Assembly (NCBI GenBank): GCA_049322295.1
Contig: JBMORO010000040.1
Span: forward strand, 1-64,000
Length of the DNA stretch: 64,000 nt
Direction of reading: 5' to 3'
From: JBMORO01 sp049322295
GTDB taxonomy: Bacteria > Patescibacteriota > Minisyncoccia > RBG-13-40-8-A
Part shown: in pieces, positions 49,953 through 58,930 of the stretch
Layout of the letters: each line of letters opens with the position of its first letter
Position numbering within the stretch: the stretch's first letter is position 1
Notes under the pieces: model-generated
The model's input: only the letters and a program-made list of their open reading frames with translations
Database searches by the model: none
Told to the model about the DNA's origin: nothing
Translations under genes and position numbers: made by a program

Positions 49953-50647
49953 ATTCTCAACTCTATTCTCTCAATATATTTTTCCAAAATTTTTTTAAAT
50001 TCTTTTAAGGTTCCTTCGGGATAGGGCTGGATTTTTTCGAATGACTTGTCTAAAACTTTTTTATTTTGAAATTGTTGAAGAGCGAAATTTTTTGCGCCCT
50101 TCAACCATTCACCCATTCTTTCAACATCTTCTTTTCCCACTAAACCCGGCACTATGGTTGTCCGAAATTCATAATCTATTCCGCTATTTTTTATAATTTC
50201 CGCACTCTTTTTTATTTTTTCCAAATCAACTTTCACTCCTGTTGCTAGGTCATATTTTGACCAACTGGTTTTTATATCCATAGAAATGAAATCTAATAAT
50301 TTAGATTTAATCAGCTTTTCTAAAACTTCCGGATTGCTGCCATTAGTGTCTAATTTTATCAAAAATCCTTTTTGTTTAATTTTTTTGATAAAATCAATTA
50401 AATCTTTATGAATTGTCGGCTCGCCTCCGGTAATACAAACTCCGTCAATTAATCCTTTTCTCTGGTCTAAAAAATTAGAAAATTCTTTTTCGGAAATCTC
50501 TGGCTGTTTTTTTATTTCGTCCGGATCCACTAACTCTGGATTCTGGCAAAAAGGACATCTAAAATTACAGCCAATTAAAAAAACAGTGGCCACAACTTTT
50601 CCCGGATAATCAACGAGAGTAAGTTTTTGCAAACCACCGATTAACAT
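49949..50647 (-). CDS. nrdG: Anaerobic ribonucleotide reductase activating protein (radical SAM)
   Basis: The 232 residues have the 4Fe-4S motif GCNFRCPFC (Cys27, 31, 34), VDYPGKVVATVFL before it, and VCITGGEPTIHKDL, LDTNGSNPEVLE after it. It makes the glycyl radical of NrdD. The longer form with a C-terminal half resembles the NrdG2 group. It lies 12 bp after nrdD, which decides between NrdG and pyruvate-formate-lyase activase. Confidence 0.92.
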   Translation of the reverse strand: MLIGGLQKLTLVDYPGKVVATVFLIGCNFRCPFCQNPELVDPDEIKKQPEISEKEFSNFLDQRKGLIDGVCITGGEPTIHKDLIDFIKKIKQKGFLIKLDTNGSNPEVLEKLIKSKLLDFISMDIKTSWSKYDLATGVKVDLEKIKKSAEIIKNSGIDYEFRTTIVPGLVGKEDVERMGEWLKGAKNFALQQFQNKKVLDKSFEKIQPYPEGTLKEFKKILEKYIERIELRI

Positions 50648-50659
50648 AGGGCTACTAAA

Positions 50660-52774
50660 TTATGATTTAACTCTAAACTCTAATCTATCTTTAAATTCTT
50701 GTTGCTTGCCTTTGTTCCATTGCTGGACTGGCCTAAGATACCCAACTATACGCGAATAGACCTCACACGGCTGTTCAATTGTGCATTTAGGACAAGTAAA
50801 ATGTTCGCCGGAAATATAGCCGTGATTAGGGCAGATGCTAAATGTGGGAGTAATGGTAACATAGGGAAGATGGAATTTCTCAAAAATCTTTTTAATCAAC
50901 TTCTTAACTGCTTTAATATCGGAAATCCTTTCCCCCAAAAAAAGATGAAGCACCGTGCCTCCAGTATAACGCGATTGAAGTTCATCTTGAAGTTCTAAAG
51001 ATTTGAAAATGTCATCAGTATAGTAAACTGGCAATTGAGTAGAATTAGTGTAATAAGACACTTTTTTTGTTCCGGTAGTAATTATATCTGGATATCTTTC
51101 TTTGTCTTTCAAGGCTAATCTGTAAGCAGTCGACTCGGCTGGAGTGGCTTCTAAATTATAAAGATTGCCAGTTTCTTTTTGATATTCCACTAATCTCTCG
51201 CGCATAAAATCTAAAATTTCAATGGCAAACCTCCTTCCTCTTTTAGAAGCAATATTTTCTCCAATAAAATTAAGCAGGGCTTCATTCATTCCAAGCAAAC
51301 CAATGGTAGAAAAGTGATTACCAAAATACTGACTGCGCATTTTCTTTATTCCTTCTAAATAATATCTGGAATAAGGATAAAGTCCTTTGGTCATAAAATT
51401 TTCTAAGGCTTTTCTTTTAATCTCCAAACTGTCCTTAGCCAAGTCCATTACTTGTCTCAATCTTTCAAAGAATTCCCTTTTAGTTTTGGAAAGATAGCCT
51501 ATGCGTGGTAAATTAATCGTCACTACACCAATACTGCCAGTAAGAGGGTAAGAGCCAAAAAGTCCACCCCCACGTTTATAAAGTTCTTTGTTTGATAATC
51601 TTAAACGACAACACATTGACCTTACATCCTCGGGTTTCATATCCGAATGAATAAAATTAGCAAAATAATTTACTCCATATTTAGCTGTTGCTTCCCAAAG
51701 AGGATCAAGATTGGGATCTTCCCAATCAAAATCCTTGGTAATATTGACTGTAGGGATGGGAAAAGTAAATGGCCTCCCCCGGGCATCGCCTTCCATCAAG
51801 CCTTCATAAAATGCCCGATTAAATATATTCATTTCTTTTTGGAATTCCCCATAAGTTTCTTTTTGAGGCTGACCACCAATAATTACTGGCTGATTAGCTA
51901 AGGTTGGCGAGGGTTTAATATCCACGGTAACATTTACAAAAGGAGTCTGAAAACCCACGCGCGTGGGAATGGCACAATTAAATAAAAATTCCTGAATTGC
52001 CTGCTTTACTTGAGAATAATTTAAATGGTCATATCTAATAAAAGGAGCAAGCAAGGTATCAAAAGAAGAAACCGCTTGCGCCCCAGCACTCTCTCCCTGA
52101 AGAGTATAGAAAAAATTAACCAATTGCCCTAAGGCAGAACGGAAGTGTTTAGCTGGCTTTGATTCTACTTTCCCAAAAACTCCACCAAAACCCTTTAGAA
52201 GTAAATCATAAAGGTCCCAACCACAACAATAAGTAGCTAAAGTATCTAAATTATGGATGTGCAAATCTCCTGCTCTTACCGCTTCTCTAATTGCTTCAGG
52301 ATAAATCCTATTTAGCCAGTATTTTTTTATAATATAAGTTACTCCATAATGATTAAATCCCTGGAGAGAAAAAGCCATATTAGCATTTTCCTGAACTTCC
52401 CAATCCAATTTCTCCAAATACTGATCAACTCTATCTACTGCCTCTTCGGCTACTTTCACTGCTTCTCTTATTCTTCTTCTTTGCTCTCGATATAAAATAT
52501 AGGCCTTGGCAGTCTCTACCAGGCCTTCTAAAATTAAAACTTCTTCAACAATATCCTGAATTTCTTCAACGGTGGGAATTTCTTGGGCTTTAAAGCGACG
52601 GTTCAAAATTTGAATCACTCGATTAGAAAGAGATTTTGACTTTCTTCCGTCTCCTTGATTAGTAGCAGTTAAAGCTTTGAAAATCGCGTTAGTAATTTTC
52701 CCTTGATCAAAATCAACTATTCGGCCGTCTCTTTTTCTAATTTTAGTAAATTTATTTTTCATAATAAAAATCAT
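50660..52774 (-). CDS. nrdD: Anaerobic ribonucleoside-triphosphate reductase (class III)
   Basis: NrdD reduces ribonucleotides to deoxyribonucleotides without oxygen. The 704 residues have an N-terminal ATP-cone (IRKRDGRIVDFDQGKITNAI), a large barrel with active-site Cys residues (GVTYIIKKYW, DTLATYCCGWDLYDLL, DVRSMCCRL), the zinc site CPNHGYISGEHFTCPKC and the glycyl radical site RIVGYLRP (Gly about 678). A start four codons later (MKNKFTKIRK) is also possible. No class I or II enzyme is in the window. Confidence 0.96.
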   Translation of the reverse strand: MIFIMKNKFTKIRKRDGRIVDFDQGKITNAIFKALTATNQGDGRKSKSLSNRVIQILNRRFKAQEIPTVEEIQDIVEEVLILEGLVETAKAYILYREQRRRIREAVKVAEEAVDRVDQYLEKLDWEVQENANMAFSLQGFNHYGVTYIIKKYWLNRIYPEAIREAVRAGDLHIHNLDTLATYCCGWDLYDLLLKGFGGVFGKVESKPAKHFRSALGQLVNFFYTLQGESAGAQAVSSFDTLLAPFIRYDHLNYSQVKQAIQEFLFNCAIPTRVGFQTPFVNVTVDIKPSPTLANQPVIIGGQPQKETYGEFQKEMNIFNRAFYEGLMEGDARGRPFTFPIPTVNITKDFDWEDPNLDPLWEATAKYGVNYFANFIHSDMKPEDVRSMCCRLRLSNKELYKRGGGLFGSYPLTGSIGVVTINLPRIGYLSKTKREFFERLRQVMDLAKDSLEIKRKALENFMTKGLYPYSRYYLEGIKKMRSQYFGNHFSTIGLLGMNEALLNFIGENIASKRGRRFAIEILDFMRERLVEYQKETGNLYNLEATPAESTAYRLALKDKERYPDIITTGTKKVSYYTNSTQLPVYYTDDIFKSLELQDELQSRYTGGTVLHLFLGERISDIKAVKKLIKKIFEKFHLPYVTITPTFSICPNHGYISGEHFTCPKCTIEQPCEVYSRIVGYLRPVQQWNKGKQQEFKDRLEFRVKS

Positions 52775-52838
52775 TGTTAATATTTAATTTTAATCAAAAT
52801 AAAAAACTCGGTCAAATTTTTTAACAAACCAACAATTA

Positions 52839-52960
52839 AGAAAAACCCAAAGTTTATATTTGTATTAAGGGGGAAAGTCATTATTGTTTGTAATATAAAT
52901 AAAATAAGGGGGGTGTAGGGTCTCCCCCTTATTGGACAAATATAGGCTTTGGGTTTTTCT
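52839..52960. repeat. Palindromic element with 25-bp arms between nrdD and htrA-like genes
   Basis: AGAAAAACCCAAAGTTTATA (and five more bases) pairs with the last 25 bp of the element with two mismatches; inside, TTAAGGGGGAA pairs with CTCCCCCTTAT. It ends one base before the HtrA stop codon. The arms do not match other elements in the window. Confidence 0.75.
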
Positions 52961-52961
52961 G

Positions 52962-54161
52962 CTATCTCATTTCTCCTAACACAGCCTTAACTACAATCTC
53001 TTTATCATCCCTTAAAATCTTCAAATTAACCTTATCACCTGGTCTGTGTTTAGAAATTAATTTTGCTAAAGTATTATTCTCATTTATTCTTGTTCCATTT
53101 AGCTCCAAAATAATATCCCCTTCTTTAATACCAGCTTTATCAGCTGCGCTATCGGGAACAATGGCTGGCTCATCTGGATTGTCTCCTCTGCTAATAAGGG
53201 CCCCGTAATCAACTGGCAATTTATTGCTCTCAGCAATTGCTTTGTTAACTAAAATATAGCGAACACCTAAAAATGCATAAATTATCCTCCCTTTAGTTTC
53301 AATATCAGCGATATCTCTCTTTACTTTATTTATAGGAATAGCAAAACCAATATTTTCTGCTTCGGTAGCTACAGCTGTATTCATCCCAATCACTTCCCCA
53401 TAAAGATTTAAAAGCGGACCACCGGAATTACCCGGATTAATTGCCGCGTCAGTTTGAATTATATCTTCTAATTGTTCACTGATTCCGCCTCCACTGGCTG
53501 TTATTGTCCGCAAAAGTCCAGAAATTATGCCAGAACTTACTGTGTTTCTAAATTGACCTAAGGCATTGCCAATAGCAATTACGGTTTGACCAATCTCTAA
53601 ATTATCAGAATCACCTAATTTAACCACTGGAAGATTAGATGCCTCTATTTTAACAATACCAATATCTTGAACTGGGTCACGAGCTAAAATTGTGGCCTTA
53701 TACCTATTTCCATCATTGGTTAAAACCGTATATTCCGCCTCATCATCTAAAACCACATGTTTGTTAGTAGCTATTAAGCCATTAGAAGAAACGATGAAAC
53801 CTGTGCCCGCTCCTACTTCTCTTAATTCTTTTCCTTTTTCCTGAATTATAGGAATTCTGATATCAAAAGGACTATTTTCGCCAAAAGGATTATAATAACC
53901 CTGTTCATAAACAGGCACATATTTACTAATAATAATACTTACCACTGCTGGCGAAGCTTCTTTTACAACCTGGGGAATGGTTTCTGGCAGTTGAACCTGT
54001 TTTTCTTTTGATAATTCTTTATATAATAACTGACCAAAATAAACCGAGGGGATTAAACCGCCAAGCAAACCAAAAATAAAAGAGACAATAATAATCCAAA
54101 AAATAGGTTTCTTTAAAAACCTAAATTTTAAATCTGATCTATAAAAATAAAATGACTTCAC
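52962..54161 (-). CDS. HtrA/DegP-like serine protease with PDZ domain
   Basis: I place the start at GTG 54161 (VKSFYFYRSDLKF), where a CCCCGTAC element ends; an ATG seven codons upstream lies within the element. The 399 residues have a membrane helix (about 20-45), the trypsin-like triad in ATNKHVVLDD (His), DPVQDIGIVKI (Asp) and INPGNSGGPLLN (Ser), and one PDZ domain (ADKAGIKEGDIILELNGTRI). It degrades or folds exported proteins at the membrane. It lies at the end of the pilus cluster and could act on pilins. Confidence 0.93.
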   Translation of the reverse strand: MKSFYFYRSDLKFRFLKKPIFWIIIVSFIFGLLGGLIPSVYFGQLLYKELSKEKQVQLPETIPQVVKEASPAVVSIIISKYVPVYEQGYYNPFGENSPFDIRIPIIQEKGKELREVGAGTGFIVSSNGLIATNKHVVLDDEAEYTVLTNDGNRYKATILARDPVQDIGIVKIEASNLPVVKLGDSDNLEIGQTVIAIGNALGQFRNTVSSGIISGLLRTITASGGGISEQLEDIIQTDAAINPGNSGGPLLNLYGEVIGMNTAVATEAENIGFAIPINKVKRDIADIETKGRIIYAFLGVRYILVNKAIAESNKLPVDYGALISRGDNPDEPAIVPDSAADKAGIKEGDIILELNGTRINENNTLAKLISKHRPGDKVNLKILRDDKEIVVKAVLGEMR

Positions 54162-54305
54162 CCCGTACCGAAACTTCGACATTTATACATCGAACATCGA
54201 GGTCTCTAAAATTAATAATTATTGTATATCAATTATTTTATTCTTGCCCCCGTACTTTCGTCCCGACTAAAGTCGGGGCAGTCGAAGTTCTGGTACGGGG
54301 TTCAT
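54159..54305. repeat. CCCCGTAC palindromic element, copy 4 (between the PilX-like and HtrA genes)
   Basis: Ends ACCCCGTACCGAAACTTCGAC and GTCGAAGTTCTGGTACGGGG are complementary. A hairpin TCCCGAC/GTCGGGG is near the outer end. At the inner end GGGGTG supplies a GTG start codon, where other copies read GGGGTATG. Confidence 0.88.
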
Positions 54306-54306
54306 C

Positions 54307-54654
54307 TTAGAAAGAAACTTCTATTGAACGTTTAGTGTTTTTATAACAGCCAATTGATTTAAGATTAACACTATCACCAGTCCTACTAACCCCAACCCCG
54401 TAATAACTACCATTAGTTAAAGAAACTGAGCATTCGGCACGACTCTGGGCGCCAGTTTGTTGCCATTCCTCAAATAATGCCCGCTCCACTCCTGTCTCAG
54501 CTGCATAGTAAGCAATTAAAGAAGCTGGGAGGTCTCTTACTAATTTTATTTCACCTAAACTTAATCTTGCTATTCCAATAGCCATACTCAAAAGAGCAGC
54601 CATTACTAAAAGCGTTAAAAGAAGAGCAGCGCTTTTTTGGTTGGTGATTTTCAT
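54307..54654 (-). CDS. PilX-like minor prepilin
   Basis: The 115 residues start with a short leader and a hydrophobic segment (SAALLLTLLVMAALLSMAIG) followed by SLGEIKLVRDLPASLIAYYAAETGVERAL, typical of PilX/GspK-like N termini. The leader lacks the usual GF(T)LIE cleavage sequence. It is last in a run of four minor prepilin genes, overlapping the previous one by 4 bp; such proteins prime pilus assembly at the tip. Confidence 0.7.
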   Translation of the reverse strand: MKITNQKSAALLLTLLVMAALLSMAIGIARLSLGEIKLVRDLPASLIAYYAAETGVERALFEEWQQTGAQSRAECSVSLTNGSYYGVGVSRTGDSVNLKSIGCYKNTKRSIEVSF

Positions 54655-55163
54655 AATTCAAGATTATGTTGAGTAAGAGTGGTCTGAAGTTCAGCTATAG
54701 CTCTTTCTCCTGGTCTCTGACCAGTTGTTTCTACTTTTATTACCACGGTTACTCTAGGTTGTTGATTATCGCCTATACCAATACCTATAGTATAAAAACG
54801 ACCAGTTACTCTTACGTCATTAGAATTTAAAGGCCCGCTACTTGAAGGAACTCCGCTTACTGTTCTTTGAAGGGAGCCATTATAAAAACTATAACTAACT
54901 TGTTGATCATCGGCTCGGGTAATATTTAAAGTATAATAGTTAGGATTCCCAGTAATTGTTCCCATTCTCATCTCTTTGGCAATAAAGCCCAATAAAAACA
55001 TAGCATTGCCTTGGACGTTCTGTTGAGCAATAATTTTTCTTTGACCACCAATAGCAGTTAAAAATAAACTTAAAACTACCGAAACCACAATCACAAAAGC
55101 TGATATAGCCACAATTGCTTCAATTAAACTAAGCCCTTTTTGATTTTTTAGTATTCTTTTCAT
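54651..55163 (-). CDS. PilW/GspJ-like minor prepilin
   Basis: The 170 residues have the class III leader KNQKGLSLIEAIVAI (cleavage after Gly, Glu at mature position 5) and a hydrophobic helix, followed by a beta-rich globular part (YSFYNGSLQRTVSGV). It belongs to the minor prepilins downstream of pilD. Confidence 0.82.
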   Translation of the reverse strand: MKRILKNQKGLSLIEAIVAISAFVIVVSVVLSLFLTAIGGQRKIIAQQNVQGNAMFLLGFIAKEMRMGTITGNPNYYTLNITRADDQQVSYSFYNGSLQRTVSGVPSSSGPLNSNDVRVTGRFYTIGIGIGDNQQPRVTVVIKVETTGQRPGERAIAELQTTLTQHNLEL

Positions 55164-55172
55164 AAAAAAGCT

Positions 55173-55688
55173 CTACTTAAACCAATTAAAGAAATGGGTT
55201 TGAACGCTTACTGTATTATTCTTTCCTTTTTCTGACCAAGTTACTTCGGAAGTAACTCTAATTTCATCAGCGCTTAGATTTTCGATAATTATTCTTCTTC
55301 GAAAGGGGGTCTGGGTTCCTGAACCATACTGATAAAAACCATTAGTGTCTTTAGACAAAGTGGGGTTTTCAGAAAGAGAAAGAAGCTCTGGAGAGTTATA
55401 TTGGGCTCGGTAAGTTCCAGCTGCTAAACCAGTGGTCCAACGCCAACTCTCTCCTTGCTCAATCTCGCTTCTGTAACGCATCCAATTGCTGTCTCTAATA
55501 TTTCTAACAATCTCTATTCCCTCTTGGGCTAAATTAACCGCTATAACCCTAGATTTGGCTGGGGTAAGGCCAGAAATGCTAAAAGAAATTAAACCAATTA
55601 AACCAACTAAGGCAGTTACAATAACTGCTATAGCCACAATTACCTCTATCAGGGTGAATCCCCTTTTCTCTATTACTATTTGTTTCAT
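55173..55688 (-). CDS. PilV/GspI-like minor prepilin
   Basis: The 171 residues begin EKRGFTLIEVIVAIAVIVTA, a perfect prepilin peptidase site and N-terminal helix, then AKSRVIAVNLAQEGIEIVRNIRDSNW, a pattern common in PilV-like proteins. The rest is a globular domain of unknown detail. Confidence 0.85.
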   Translation of the reverse strand: MKQIVIEKRGFTLIEVIVAIAVIVTALVGLIGLISFSISGLTPAKSRVIAVNLAQEGIEIVRNIRDSNWMRYRSEIEQGESWRWTTGLAAGTYRAQYNSPELLSLSENPTLSKDTNGFYQYGSGTQTPFRRRIIIENLSADEIRVTSEVTWSEKGKNNTVSVQTHFFNWFK

Positions 55689-55692
55689 GTTC

Positions 55693-56259
55693 CTAATCTA
55701 TACTTATCTCGCCTGTTTTTTTAATTATGATATTTTTGCAATTAGCTGAGGGGCAGCTGGCCCCGGTCTTTTTTATAACAATAGTAGCTGAACTAGCTTG
55801 AGGGTTAATATTTGTGAAACCATCGGGTAAAGAAAAGGCGATATCAAGATCTTGGGGACTTGAGGAAAGAGAATGAATTACAATCCCGGGCTCTATAGAA
55901 ATTGATTGAACAATTAAATCATCAGCAGATGGGGTTTGGTAAGTATTATTATTATTCCTATCACAAAAAATAATATAAGAATTTATTGTTCCGCTATCAA
56001 AATTGACACCGAATGAACTATTGGGTATCTGACCATCGCTACAATTTCTTCCGGATAAGGCCATTTCTTGAACTTTTCTAATATTCTGGACAATTTCCTG
56101 GGCTGCTCTTTGAAGTTGAGATCGATTCTCGTTCTTTCGCCAATTCACTATCAAAATTGTAGAAATTATACCAATTATAAAAACAACCACCAACATCTCA
56201 ATGAGGGTGAATCCCGATTTATTAGTAAGCTTGAATCTTCGGGATATTGTCTTTTTCAT
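55693..56259 (-). CDS. GspH/FimT-like minor prepilin
   Basis: The 188 residues start NKSGFTLIEMLVVVFIIGII, followed by LQRAAQEIVQNIRKVQEMALSGRN, as in GspH/FimT pseudopilins. The C-terminal part has four Cys residues that may form disulfides (CSDGQ, FCDRN, CPSANCKN). It directly follows pilD (1 bp). Confidence 0.85.
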   Translation of the reverse strand: MKKTISRRFKLTNKSGFTLIEMLVVVFIIGIISTILIVNWRKNENRSQLQRAAQEIVQNIRKVQEMALSGRNCSDGQIPNSSFGVNFDSGTINSYIIFCDRNNNNTYQTPSADDLIVQSISIEPGIVIHSLSSSPQDLDIAFSLPDGFTNINPQASSATIVIKKTGASCPSANCKNIIIKKTGEISID

Positions 56260-56260
56260 A

Positions 56261-57046
56261 CTAAATAAATAAATCTAGGTACCACCTTATCAAACCCACT
56301 CCTAGAAACAAAACAATAAAAGTAGCTCCGCTTAAAAATGGTCCGAAGGGAATCTCTGATTTTAATGTCTTTTTCTTTAAAACCAACAAAATAATTGAAA
56401 CAATTGCCCCAATCAAAAAAGCTAAAAACAAAACAATAAAGAATTGGGGCAAACCAAAAAATAAACTAATTAAAATTCCTATTTTTAAATCACCCATTCC
56501 CATCCATTTACCCTTAGAAATCAGAATCAAAAAGAGAAAAAAGCCAGCTGCAATAAGGGCAGCAATAATTGAAGAACTCAAAAGAGACCAATCTCCAACC
56601 ATCAGGGATATATAAATATCATAGATTAGAGTAATAACAATGGCTGGATAGATTATTTTATCAGGAACTAAATAGTGCTTTAAATCGTAAGTAAAGATAA
56701 TTATTAAAAAACAAGAAAAAATTATCAAGAAAACAATATTAATTAAGCCATAAAGAGTAAAATCTAAACCATAGGCAGCAATTAGAACAAAAATTAAACC
56801 AGTAAAAAATTCTACTAAAGGGTATTGAATAGAAATTCTCTTTTTACATCCTTTACATTTTCCTTTCTGGATTAAAAAACTAAGAATTGGAATAAGTTCA
56901 AACCAATTCAGTTTCTTTTTACAATAGGGACAAGAGGAGCGACCCTTAAAAATTGACTCCCTGGTTTCAGAACGGATAACCACCACATTTAAGAAACTAC
57001 CAACTAAAGTCCCTAAAATGAAAAATAAAATATAAACTAAGACCAT
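56261..57046 (-). CDS. pilD: Prepilin peptidase / N-methyltransferase PilD
   Basis: The 261-residue membrane protein cleaves and methylates prepilins. It has LGTLVGSFLNVVVIR, the two CxxC pairs CPYC and CKGC of the cytoplasmic domain, RISIQYPLVEFFTG, and the two catalytic Asp motifs TYDLKHYLVPD and MGMGDLKIG. All the pilin leaders in the cluster are its likely substrates. Confidence 0.95.
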   Translation of the reverse strand: MVLVYILFFILGTLVGSFLNVVVIRSETRESIFKGRSSCPYCKKKLNWFELIPILSFLIQKGKCKGCKKRISIQYPLVEFFTGLIFVLIAAYGLDFTLYGLINIVFLIIFSCFLIIIFTYDLKHYLVPDKIIYPAIVITLIYDIYISLMVGDWSLLSSSIIAALIAAGFFLFLILISKGKWMGMGDLKIGILISLFFGLPQFFIVLFLAFLIGAIVSIILLVLKKKTLKSEIPFGPFLSGATFIVLFLGVGLIRWYLDLFI

Positions 57047-57052
57047 ATTTTA

Positions 57053-57118
57053 AAAATTAGCTTAACACTCTACTCCTCCGACTTAACGTCGGAGGAATCT
57101 GACTATTAGGCTAAATTT
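57053..57118. repeat. Intercistronic hairpin after the major pilin gene
   Basis: CCTCCGAC-TTAAC-GTCGGAGG (57075-57095) is enclosed by AAAAATTAGCTTAACA and TTAGGCTAAATTTTT. There is no T run on the minus strand directly after the GC stem, so it may stabilise the pilin mRNA or partly attenuate transcription into pilD. Confidence 0.6.
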
Positions 57119-57577
57119 TTATGGCTGGATGCAATAGCGATAAGCGGCATCATCACAAGCACAACCGTAGGTGGTATTATCGACATCAGTGTCTAAAGCA
57201 GGATCATCCCTTTCTAACTGAGCTTTCAGAAGATAGTCAGCATTATTTGTACCAACGCTATATTGATAGGTCTCCGTGACTCCGCCTGGATCAAGGGGAA
57301 CCTTAGTCATATAGCCTCCGGTCTCAAGAGCAGTTACCATAGCTGCCCAATCATCACAGAGACCATTAGCGGTGCCAGGATAACCAGTAGTAGTATTATC
57401 ATCATAATACATCTCTAAAGCCAAAGCAATCTGACGCATATCACTAAGTCTTCGGCTATCTCGAGCTTTTTGTCGAGCAGTGTTTAATGAGACCAAAACA
57501 ATAGTAGCTAAGATGCCAATAATAGCGATAACTACTAACAATTCGATTAAAGTAAAACCTTTTGATTTCTTTCGCAT
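57119..57577 (-). CDS. Type IV pilin (probably major)
   Basis: The 152 residues begin KKSKGFTLIELLVVIAIIGILATIVLVSLN, a canonical type IV pilin leader and helix, then ARQKARDSRRLSDMRQIALALEMYY. The globular part has four Cys residues, three near the C terminus (GCACDDAAYRYC), which may form the D-loop disulfide. An extended -10 promoter just upstream and a hairpin downstream suggest separate strong expression, as expected for the main subunit. Confidence 0.88.
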   Translation of the reverse strand: MRKKSKGFTLIELLVVIAIIGILATIVLVSLNTARQKARDSRRLSDMRQIALALEMYYDDNTTTGYPGTANGLCDDWAAMVTALETGGYMTKVPLDPGGVTETYQYSVGTNNADYLLKAQLERDDPALDTDVDNTTYGCACDDAAYRYCIQP

Positions 57578-57640
57578 AGTTATTTATTAGTTATTAATTA
57601 TTAAATTTTAACCAGTCGACCTTTTGTGTTTTCTAATTCT

Positions 57641-57649
57641 ATTATATCA
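57641..57649 (-). promoter_or_regulatory. Possible extended -10 promoter of the pilin gene
   Basis: TGATATAAT on the minus strand is a TGn-extended -10 box with a perfect TATAAT hexamer; the TGA is also the pilC stop codon. No good -35 box is seen. Confidence 0.5.
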
Positions 57650-58855
57650 CAATCCAGAAGCAATGTTATAAATGGGCATTAAAATAGCTGAAACCAAAAA
57701 TCCTACACCCGCTCCTAAAATCAAAATCATAAATGGCTCAATCAACTGGGTCATATTAGCCACTGTCCTATCAACCTCTTGCTGATAAAAAATGGCTATC
57801 TTTTCCAGAATCATATCTAATTCAGCGGTCTTTTCTCCAACCCCAATCATCTGAGTAACCATGGGGGTTATTTGCTTGGGATAATTAGAAAAAGCTGAGT
57901 TAATGGTCTTGCCAGCCCTTACCTGTTCTTTGGCTTCATTAATTATCTTCTCGTAGATTTTATTGCCAATTACTGTTGCGGTAATCTCTAAAGCTCTTAA
58001 AATGGGAATTCCTCCTATTAAAAGGGTTTTAAAATTTTCAGATAAACGCGTTAAATATATTTTTTGAAAAAGTGATTTAAAAACCGGGATTTTTAATTTA
58101 ATAATGTCTAAAACCAAACGTCCTTTTTCTGTTCTTACTAATCTAATTATGATAATTACTAAAACGATGACTATTAAAGCAACTAACCAAAACCAAGACC
58201 TTAACAATTTACTAGTGCCAATTAAAATCCTAGTAGTAATAGGCAATTTCTGACCTATTTCTTCTAACATTGAAGCCAACTGAGGAACAACGTAAATCAT
58301 CATCAAAATAGCTACTACAATGAATAGACTTAAAATTACGGCTGGATAAGTAAAGGCTCCTCTTACTTTAAAATTTAAATTATACTCCCTTTCAGCGTGG
58401 TCAGCTAGATACCGCAGGATTTCGTGAAGTTTCCCAGTTGCCTCACCCGCTTTAACTACATTTATATAAAAAGCAGAAAAAATCTTAGGATGTTTAGCCA
58501 TGGCTGAAGATAGAGTTTCACCACCCTTGATATCTCTTTCGATATCAAAGATTAATTCCTTAAAAAGAGGATTTCTGGCCTGTTCTCCTAAAATTTTTAA
58601 AGAATCTAAAGGAGAAACGTTGGCTTCAAAAAGAATAGCTAATTGACGATAAAAAATTGTCAGTTCCTTTGCTTTTATTCTTTGGAAAATTCTTAAAGAA
58701 CGAGTATAAAAGGGAACCTCAGCCAATTCCTCCAGAAAAACTACTACCAAATCATAGCGCTGAAGCGTTTCAATGGCCGCTTCTCGGCTCCCGGCTTCTA
58801 CTACGCCGGTTTGAATTCTACCATCTTTGGTTCTGGCTTGATAATTAAATCTCAC
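57647..58855 (-). CDS. pilC: Type IV pilus inner-membrane platform protein PilC
   Basis: The 402 residues, starting at GTG, have two T2SSF domains: FYRQLAILFEANVSPLDSLKIL and YLTRLSENFKTLLIGGIPILRAL, each with membrane helices, and the end FMILILGAGVGFLVSAILMPIY. PilC couples the motor ATPases to pilin insertion. It follows pilT with an AT-rich hairpin element between. Confidence 0.95.
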   Translation of the reverse strand: MRFNYQARTKDGRIQTGVVEAGSREAAIETLQRYDLVVVFLEELAEVPFYTRSLRIFQRIKAKELTIFYRQLAILFEANVSPLDSLKILGEQARNPLFKELIFDIERDIKGGETLSSAMAKHPKIFSAFYINVVKAGEATGKLHEILRYLADHAEREYNLNFKVRGAFTYPAVILSLFIVVAILMMIYVVPQLASMLEEIGQKLPITTRILIGTSKLLRSWFWLVALIVIVLVIIIIRLVRTEKGRLVLDIIKLKIPVFKSLFQKIYLTRLSENFKTLLIGGIPILRALEITATVIGNKIYEKIINEAKEQVRAGKTINSAFSNYPKQITPMVTQMIGVGEKTAELDMILEKIAIFYQQEVDRTVANMTQLIEPFMILILGAGVGFLVSAILMPIYNIASGL

Positions 58856-58864
58856 AAAATTTGT

Positions 58865-58929
58865 CTACGAATTACAAATTCCTTACGAATTTACGAATTT
58901 GTATATTTGTAGAAATTTGTATTTCGTAG
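58865..58929. repeat. CTACAAA/TTTGTAG hairpin element between pilT and pilC
   Basis: CTACGAATTACAAATTCC pairs with GAAATTTGTATTTCGTAG, and ACGAATTTACGAATTTGT continues the stem. The spacer consists almost only of this element. Confidence 0.8.
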
Positions 58930-58930
58930 T

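Noticed and set aside
52775..52838. Riboswitch or NrdR box near nrdD
   Set aside because: No recognisable NrdR palindrome or riboswitch fold was found; the sequence is AT-rich without pattern.
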